Part shown: positions 1 to 4,695 of the stretch, in pieces | Numbering within the stretch: the stretch's first letter is position 1 | How the letters are laid out: each line of letters opens with the position of its first letter | Source: Eubacteriales bacterium | GTDB lineage: Bacteria > Bacillota > Clostridia > Acetivibrionales > STF1-152 | NCBI GenBank assembly: GCA_028703215.1 | Contig: JAQVNH010000030.1 | Coordinates: 1 to 9,042 of the forward strand | Length of the DNA: 9,042 nucleotides | Direction of reading: 5' to 3' | The notes under the pieces: generated by a model | The model's database searches: none | Told to the model about the DNA's origin: nothing | The model's input: the letters and a program-made list of their open reading frames with translations, nothing else | Translations under genes and position numbers: made by a program

Positions 1-37
1 GGTAGTTATACTTACTGCTTAAGGAATATAAGGCTTT

Positions 38-63
38 TGGACTTCCCCTCAAATATTGACACC
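38..63 (+). repeat. Probable left terminal inverted repeat of the IS
   Basis: The stretch begins TGGACTTCCCC and ends in TTGACACC. It resembles the start of IS150-group ends, which begin with TG followed by a C-rich run and a TTGACA-like segment. The partner repeat is absent, so the exact outer edge and any target duplication cannot be confirmed. Confidence 0.45.
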
Positions 64-85
64 TCAGAGAAGATAATAATACAAT
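56..85 (+). promoter_or_regulatory. Transposase promoter
   Basis: A perfect -35 TTGACA (56-61) is followed after 18 bases by TACAAT (80-85). It lies partly within the left inverted repeat, as is common in IS3-family elements, and 18 bases before the orfA start codon. A ribosome binding site GGAGGTGAT sits at 92-100. Confidence 0.6.
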
Positions 86-103
86 TTTCATGGAGGTGAT
101 CAG

Positions 104-403
104 ATGGGTAGACGAACTTTCAGCAGGGAATATAAAAAGCAAACAATCAAACAAGTACTTGAGGAAGGCCTTAGGGTGACAGAGGTAGCAGATGCTCTTA
201 GAATTTCAGAACAAACAATATACCGATGGTTAAGAGAACAGGATAAGTACGGAGAGGAGGCTTTTAAAGGACCGGGAAACGCCCGCATAGACTCAGAATA
301 TAGGATCAAGGTGCTTGAAAAGCAAAACCAACAATTAGAACAGGAAAACGAAATACTAAAAAAGTACCGGGCCTTCCTCAAGGGAAAACGAAAGAGAAGG
401 TAA
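104..403 (+). CDS. IS3-family transposase OrfA (helix-turn-helix protein)
   Basis: This 99-residue protein is the DNA-binding OrfA of an IS3-family transposase. Residues 1-50 form the helix-turn-helix, with the family pattern FSREYKKQTIKQVLEEG, then VTEVADALRIS and TIYRWLREQ. Residues about 66-88 form a leucine-zipper-like coiled coil rich in Leu, Gln and Glu (VLEKQNQQLEQENEILKK), which in this family mediates multimerisation of OrfA and OrfAB. The ATG at 104 is set by a strong GGAGGTGAT site four bases upstream. The frame crosses an A6G slippery run at 358-364, where ribosomes can pass into orfB. The gene is full length for the family, but its partner is truncated, so it can at most make OrfA and a shortened fusion that may still bind the IS ends. 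Confidence 0.93.
   Translation: MGRRTFSREYKKQTIKQVLEEGLRVTEVADALRISEQTIYRWLREQDKYGEEAFKGPGNARIDSEYRIKVLEKQNQQLEQENEILKKYRAFLKGKRKRR
358..364 (+). other. Programmed -1 ribosomal frameshift site (A_AAA_AAG)
   Basis: In the orfA frame the codons read CTA AAA AAG, giving the heptamer A_AAA_AAG that is typical of IS3-family elements. A one-base backward slip continues in the frame beginning GTA at 364. That frame is open through the ATG at 445 and into the clear OrfB sequence, with family-like residues EKVIFITENKHVYSIRLMC. This supports the site being a genuine frameshift signal and not a sequencing error. No downstream stimulatory structure was resolved by eye. Confidence 0.8.
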
Positions 404-852
404 TTTTTATCACCGAGAACAAACATGTTTACAGCATCAGGCTTATGTGCAAGGTACTCAGAATAGCAAGATCGAGTTATCAGTACGCAATAAACCGAAA
501 GTTCAGCAAAAGAGAAGCCGAAAAGCAAGTGCTGTCAGACATTATCAAGAGTATCTTCCTAGAATACAAGGCAAGATATGGCTCTAAACGAATATTACAC
601 GAGTTACAGAGCCGAGGGGTTCATATTAATCACAAGCGTGTTGAGCGCATAATGAAGGAAAACGGTCTGAAAGCAAAGTATCCCCGCAAAAGTCATGGCC
701 GTTACAGCAAGGCGGCAAAGAAAGATGCTCAGCCCAACCTTTTGAACCGGGAGTTCGATGTCACGCAGAAGAACAAGGTATGGGTTGGGGATATTACATA
801 TATACTGACGGGAGAGGGTTATGCTCAAGGACCTTTTCGACAAGGCCTATAA
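364..852 (+). pseudogene. IS3-family transposase OrfB, truncated in the DDE domain
   Basis: Read in the -1 frame from the slippery site, this is the N-terminal half of OrfB, the catalytic part of the transposase. The segment from 445 (MCKVLRIARSSYQY) is typical, followed by the HTH_21 region (GSKRILHELQSRGVHINHKRV, ending in RIMKENGLKAKYPRK). The start of the integrase core comes next, with the first catalytic Asp in WVGDITYI (GAT at 790-792). A full OrfB is about 270-290 residues; this reading has about 162. After TGEG the sequence changes to unrelated residues and stops at 850-852. The second Asp and the Glu are lost, so no catalysis is expected. The ATG at 445 has no ribosome binding site and is unlikely to be a true start. 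Confidence 0.88.
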
Positions 853-871
853 AGACCTGCTGAATAAATAG
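821..871 (+). pseudogene. Short C-terminal gene remnant at the IS junction
   Basis: Immediately past the point where transposase similarity ends, a frame different from orfB reads MLKDLFDKAYKDLLNK and stops at TAG (869-871). The amphipathic, Lys/Asp/Leu-rich composition looks like the natural C-terminus of a protein, so this may be the tail of a host gene whose front was removed when the IS right side was lost. The first Met may be internal. There is no clear ribosome binding site, and 16 residues are too few to identify a family. It could also be chance. Confidence 0.3.
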
Positions 872-904
872 CCGTATTCAGAAAATTGATAGGATGCAAA
901 TGAT

Positions 905-1251
905 ATGCCGGCTTCCTTTGAACCTATAATCAATAAAGAATCCGAAATACTGATCCTCGGGTCGCTGCCAAGCATAATATCACTGAGGGAAAAACAGTAC
1001 TACGCCAATCCGCGCAATCACTTTTGGAAAATTTTATATTCTGTCTTTAATTCCGAAATTTCTTATGATTATAATGCGAGAAAGGAATTTCTCTTAAAGA
1101 ACAAAATGGCGTTGTGGGATGTGATTGGTTTAGCTGAAGAAAGTTGAATTACAGGAGAAATACATAAAATATGATCTGTTATTCCTGTGTATGCGGCACC
1201 AGTCCTGGCGGCGTCCGATCAACATTTTATATTACGCATTTCATGAAATAA
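905..1251 (+). pseudogene. DNA-deoxyinosine glycosylase (UDG superfamily), broken by deletion and frameshifts
   Basis: The intact relative would be a base-excision repair enzyme of about 160-180 residues that removes hypoxanthine from DNA. The first frame, from ATG 905, carries the family N-terminus: SFEPIINKESEILILGSLPS, then YYANPRNHFWKIL and a later ALWDVIG. It stops at 1145-1147. Family sequence resumes in the next frame at about 1146-1188 as ELQEKYIKYDLLFLC. It then shifts again at about 1190, continuing as GTSPGGVRSTFY, which matches the conserved (L)PSTSP region, and ends at TAA 1249-1251. The middle of the protein, some 60-70 residues, is missing between the first two parts. So there is one internal deletion plus a frame loss of about 2 nt. 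The start has only a weak AGG 11 bases upstream. The family call is from memory of its motifs. Confidence 0.75.
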
Positions 1252-1317
1252 AAATTGATGTTAAGCTTTCCGTCATGATATCATTAGCTTGAGAGTAAGT
1301 TATACGGGAGGTGCTTT

Positions 1318-1581
1318 GTGAAAAATAGTAAAGTTTGCTGCAAGGGCTGCACGGCAGCGAAAATATTTACGATCGCCGCAGTCGTAGTGTTCGCTGCGGG
1401 GCTTATTTTAGGCGTTGTTTTCGGGACTCCGACAACATATGTCAGCGGGGGAGAGGCGTTTAAAACATTTGAAATCGAAGCTGCCCTGTTGTTTTGGATC
1501 CCCGCGCTTATTCTGGGGCTGTTTTTGCTTGGGATAGCTCTGATATTTTCACATTCAAGAAAATCAAAAACAAAACAATAA
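1318..1581 (+). CDS. Small two-TM membrane protein, function unknown
   Basis: This is an 87-residue protein that I do not recognise. It begins with GTG, chosen because GGGAGGTG lies at 1306-1313 just upstream. A short Cys-rich N-terminus (VCCKGC, residues 6-11) precedes a hydrophobic helix at about 14-36. A loop of about 17 residues holds the TPTTYVSGGEAFKTFE segment. A second helix lies at about 54-78, and the tail is basic (HSRKSKTKQ). The positive tail and N-terminal Lys suggest both ends are cytoplasmic with the loop outside. Three Cys in positions 7, 8 and 11 could bind metal or be lipid-modified, but no lipobox is present. It is convergent with the AbrB-type gene, with only 7 bp between the stop codons. 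Confidence 0.72.
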   Translation: MKNSKVCCKGCTAAKIFTIAAVVVFAAGLILGVVFGTPTTYVSGGEAFKTFEIEAALLFWIPALILGLFLLGIALIFSHSRKSKTKQ

Positions 1582-1588
1582 GTATAAT

Positions 1589-1834
1589 TCAAATGATCGG
1601 AATATTATTGAGGCATTCTGAGCAGACGTATTTTTGTCTGAACATTTTCATCTTTCCTGTTTTTCCGCAAAAAACACACGATCCTTCATATCTTTTGATA
1701 TGTATCACATTTTTTTCGAGGCAGATTGCAACTTTATATTCATTGTCGATATCGAGCAGTTTTCTGAGAGTTTTTGGAATGGCTATTCTTCCGATGGAAT
1801 CGACTCTTTTGATTATTCCGGTGGACCTTGTCAT
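1589..1834 (-). CDS. AbrB/SpoVT-type transition-state regulator with CxxC...CxxC tail
   Basis: This 81-residue DNA-binding protein belongs to the AbrB/MazE/SpoVT swapped-hairpin fold. The N-terminal domain (residues 3-50) has the expected pattern STGIIKRVDSIGRIAIPKTL, followed by RKLLDI and an IHIKRYE strand. Two such chains usually interlock to form the DNA-binding unit. The C-terminal part has Cys53, Cys56, Cys71 and Cys74 in two CxxC pairs, a pattern that suggests a small zinc ribbon, as seen in several clostridial AbrB-like proteins. The ATG is supported by GGGAGG six bases upstream (complement of 1841-1846). In Firmicutes such proteins act as regulators of stationary-phase or sporulation genes; the targets here are unknown. 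It has its own promoter, so it is not simply the tail of the ATPase transcript. Confidence 0.9.
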   Translation of the reverse strand: MTRSTGIIKRVDSIGRIAIPKTLRKLLDIDNEYKVAICLEKNVIHIKRYEGSCVFCGKTGKMKMFRQKYVCSECLNNIPII

Positions 1835-1862
1835 TATGTTCCTCCCAAATTATAATGAACAA

Positions 1863-1891
1863 AGTTTACCATTTATAATAAATTATGTCAA
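1863..1891 (-). promoter_or_regulatory. Promoter of the AbrB-type gene
   Basis: On the minus strand a perfect -35 TTGACA (1886-1891) is separated by 17 bases from TAAACT (1863-1868). The start codon lies about 30 bases further on. The surrounding 1850-1925 stretch is very AT-rich, with runs such as ATATATTATAATATAT. This is the kind of DNA that AbrB-type proteins often bind, so self-regulation is possible but not shown. Confidence 0.6.
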
Positions 1892-1950
1892 TATATTATA
1901 ATATATGGAAATTTATATCTACTATGCATCAGTCATTATTTAAGCAGTTG

Positions 1951-4620
1951 CTATTCGGCCGCTTCGGTTTTGCGCTTTTTGATTCCGCTGAATAGTTTTA
2001 CGATTTCTACTACCGGGATTATCAATAGCGAGGATCCGACAACTATTGCCCACTGGGTCATGTCAAGGTGTTCGACCTTAAATAGAATATTGAGGGGCGG
2101 GATAACAACGATCGAAACCTGCAGTACTGCGGCCAGTATGGCAGCCATGTTCAGATATTTGTTTGAAAAAACACCCAAACGGAAGATGGACTTGTCGTTG
2201 GATCTCACATTGTAGCTGTGCGCCAGCTGTATGAGTCCCAAAGTCATAAATGACATTGTTATTCCTATGCTTTCAGAATAAAGCTTCCACCCGACAAAAT
2301 ATGTCGCCAGCACGATCATGCCTTCAACTATTCCCTGATATATTAAATTTATTCCGACTCCGCCCGAAAATATGCTGCTGTTGGCCTTTCTCGGCTTTTG
2401 GAGCATGATGTCGTTTTCTTCCGGCTCAACGCCGAGTGCAAGCGCGGGAAAAGCATCCGTAACAAGATTTACCCACAGCAGATGTATCGGGAGCAAGGTC
2501 TGCCAGTTCAGCAGAGTTGCAATAAACATTGTGAGCACTTCTCCGGTGTTGCATGAAAGCAGGTACTGTATCGCCTTCCTGATATTGCTGTATATTTTTC
2601 TTCCTTCCTTGACCGCGTCCACGATGGTGGCAAAGTTATCATCCGCAAGAACCATGTCGGAGACTCCCTTTGAAACATCTGTTCCCGTGATGCCCATCCC
2701 GATGCCGATGTCTGCTTTTTTCAGCGCCGGAGCGTCATTTACTCCGTCGCCTGTCATTGCCACAACTTTAGTATTATCTCTCCATGCCTGAACGATTCGA
2801 ACCTTGTGCTCAGGCGACACGCGAGCGTAAACCTTGTAGTCGCGGACTTTGAGAAGGAAATCCTCGTCGCTTATTTTATCCAGGTCGGCGCCGGTTATGA
2901 CCTGGCTTTCATCATTGATGATGCCGAGTTCCATTGCAATTGCCGCTGCCGTGTCGCGGTGGTCGCCGGTTATCATGATTGCCTTGATCCCCGCAAGCTT
3001 GCATGTTTTAACGGCAAGGGCCGCTTCGGGTCTGGGCGGATCGATCATTCCGACAAGTCCGGCAAACACAAGATCGTTTTCAACATTTTCAGTTGTCATC
3101 GGGTCGGGGATGTCATCCACATCTTTGTAGGCGAGCGCGAGAACCCTAAGAGCTTTCTGCGCCATTTTACTGGCTGCGAGGTTTATGCTCTGCCTGTGCC
3201 CGTCGCTCAATTCAGTGACTCCTGATGGTGTCAAGATCCCGGAACACTTTGTCACGAGAATATCTGACGCGCCCTTTGTGAGTATCCTGTAAGTTCCGTT
3301 GAAGCTGTTGACGGTCGTCATAAGCTTTCTGCCTGAATCGAACGGTATTTCGGATTTTCTGGGCATCCTGACTGCGAGTTCGTTCATGTTGTAGCCGCTT
3401 ATGAAAGAATATTCCACGAGCGCTGTTTCCGTTGGATCGCCTGCCAATACTGGCCGGTCGTTTTCATCAATTTTCAGTCTGGAATCGTTGCACAGAGACA
3501 TTATCTGCGCCGCCGTTTCAAAACTTGCGCTGCTGTGGTCCGCGGAGGCGGATTCCGCTAATTCTCCGTTTACATATATTTTTTTAACGGTCATTTTGTT
3601 TTGTGTCAGGGTACCGGTCTTGTCTGAACAGATGACTTCGGTGCAGCCAAGTGTTTCAACGGCCGGAAGTTTTCGTACTATCGCGTTTTTCCTTGACATT
3701 TTTTGAACGCCCATAGCAAGAACAATGGTGACGATGGCTACCATGCCCTCCGGTATTGCCGCGACTGCAAGACTGACAGCAGTCAGGAACATGACATCAA
3801 GCTTGCGGCCGTTTATGAGGCCGACGACAAACACTACCAGGGCTACGGCAAGTATTGCGATGCTGAGATATTTCCCGAGCTCCGCAAGCTTCTTTTGGAG
3901 CGGAGTCTGTTCTGTTTCGGCATGGGTTATATATTTTGCGATATTACCGACTTCAGTATCCATTCCGGTTGCAACAACGACTCCCGTTCCTCTGCCGTTT
4001 GTGACTATGCATGAACTGTAAGCCATATTTATTCGGTCGCCGGCTACCAGATCGGTTTTTTCCAAGGCATCGGTGATTTTTGTTACGGCAAAGGATTCGC
4101 CTGTAAGGGATGATTCGTCGATTTTGAGATTTACCGCCTCAAGAAGGCGCAGATCCGCGGGCACATAGTCGCCCGCCTCCAGAAGTACGATATCGCCGGT
4201 TACTATATCTTTAACATCCATCACTATAACTTGGCCGTCCCTTATTACCTTTGCCTTCGGGGATGACATTTTCTTGAGCGCCTCAAGCGCTTTTTCGGCT
4301 TTGCTTTCCTGAGTGACGCCGATAATGGCATTTATAATGACTATTGCCAGAATAATAAAGGTGTCGGTGAGTTCTCCGAGCAAGCCGGAGATGATAGCCG
4401 CAATGAGCAGAATAATGATCATTACATCCTTGAATTGCGCGATCAGCTTTTCAAAAAAGGATTTATTCTTTCCCTCTTTTAACTCGTTTGAGCCGTAAAG
4501 CTCAAGCCTGCGTCGGGCTTCTTCAGCTGAGATCCCTTCGGGTTGGGATTTCAGCTGCAATAGAGACTCCTGTGTGCTCATGTTGTAATAAGGCTTGAAG
4601 ATTGTGATCCGGTCCGACAT
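1951..4620 (-). CDS. Ca2+-transporting P-type ATPase (P2, SERCA/PMCA-like)
   Basis: This 889-residue pump uses ATP to move Ca2+ out across the cell membrane. Residues 12-60 are the cation-ATPase N-terminal domain. TGES is at 173-176 (actuator) and the phosphorylation motif SDKTGTLT has Asp333. The nucleotide-binding KGA motif is near 449-451, TGDH is at 551-554, and TGDGVND is at 623-629. About ten membrane helices fit the family layout (two near 65-104, two near 252-305, six from about 684 to 878). Likely Ca2+ ligands are Glu291 (PEG), Asn691, Glu694, Asn718, Thr721 and Asp722. The position of SERCA Glu908 appears to hold His801/Ser802, suggesting one Ca2+ per cycle. After PEG the usual Leu-Pro is Met-Val. 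The start at 4620 has AGGAAGGAT upstream. The gene lies 75 nt after the glucan phosphorylase and may share its transcript. Confidence 0.95.
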   Translation of the reverse strand: MSDRITIFKPYYNMSTQESLLQLKSQPEGISAEEARRRLELYGSNELKEGKNKSFFEKLIAQFKDVMIIILLIAAIISGLLGELTDTFIILAIVIINAIIGVTQESKAEKALEALKKMSSPKAKVIRDGQVIVMDVKDIVTGDIVLLEAGDYVPADLRLLEAVNLKIDESSLTGESFAVTKITDALEKTDLVAGDRINMAYSSCIVTNGRGTGVVVATGMDTEVGNIAKYITHAETEQTPLQKKLAELGKYLSIAILAVALVVFVVGLINGRKLDVMFLTAVSLAVAAIPEGMVAIVTIVLAMGVQKMSRKNAIVRKLPAVETLGCTEVICSDKTGTLTQNKMTVKKIYVNGELAESASADHSSASFETAAQIMSLCNDSRLKIDENDRPVLAGDPTETALVEYSFISGYNMNELAVRMPRKSEIPFDSGRKLMTTVNSFNGTYRILTKGASDILVTKCSGILTPSGVTELSDGHRQSINLAASKMAQKALRVLALAYKDVDDIPDPMTTENVENDLVFAGLVGMIDPPRPEAALAVKTCKLAGIKAIMITGDHRDTAAAIAMELGIINDESQVITGADLDKISDEDFLLKVRDYKVYARVSPEHKVRIVQAWRDNTKVVAMTGDGVNDAPALKKADIGIGMGITGTDVSKGVSDMVLADDNFATIVDAVKEGRKIYSNIRKAIQYLLSCNTGEVLTMFIATLLNWQTLLPIHLLWVNLVTDAFPALALGVEPEENDIMLQKPRKANSSIFSGGVGINLIYQGIVEGMIVLATYFVGWKLYSESIGITMSFMTLGLIQLAHSYNVRSNDKSIFRLGVFSNKYLNMAAILAAVLQVSIVVIPPLNILFKVEHLDMTQWAIVVGSSLLIIPVVEIVKLFSGIKKRKTEAAE

Positions 4621-4695
4621 CTTATCCTTCCTTTCCGTAAGTTAAAAAAAATATATGACAAAAATGTGCCTGAGGGTTGAGCTATAAAGCATTTT

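Larger units (their letters stand above)
38..820 (+). mobile_element. Truncated IS3-family (IS150-like) insertion sequence, left end only
   Basis: This is the 5' part of an IS3-family element. It contains a probable left terminal inverted repeat, a promoter, orfA, an A6G slippery site and the first part of orfB. The orfB reading matches the family up to the WVGDITY motif and about eight residues more, then becomes unrelated near 818-821, so the element appears to end there. The catalytic core beyond the first Asp and the right inverted repeat are missing, and no reverse complement of the left end is seen downstream to 1317. The element should not be able to move by itself. The right boundary is inferred from where transposase similarity stops and is uncertain by several bases. 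Confidence 0.85.

Noticed and set aside
100..528. Minus-strand open frame of 142 codons over the transposase genes
   Set aside because: It lies fully opposite orfA and orfB, has Cys- and Ser-rich low-quality sequence with no known motif, and has no ribosome binding site.
1494..1901. Plus-strand frame running from the small membrane protein across the AbrB-type gene
   Set aside because: It is antisense to the clear AbrB domain and out of frame with the membrane protein; its start lacks a ribosome binding site.
2372..3225. Several plus-strand frames over the Ca2+ ATPase
   Set aside because: All are antisense to well-conserved ATPase motifs (TGDGVND, TGDH) and contain Ser/Thr-rich sequence typical of antisense frames.
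4621..4695. Possible terminator between phosphorylase and ATPase
   Set aside because: There are A/T runs and weak GCTTTA-type complementarity but no stable GC stem followed by a T run on the minus strand.
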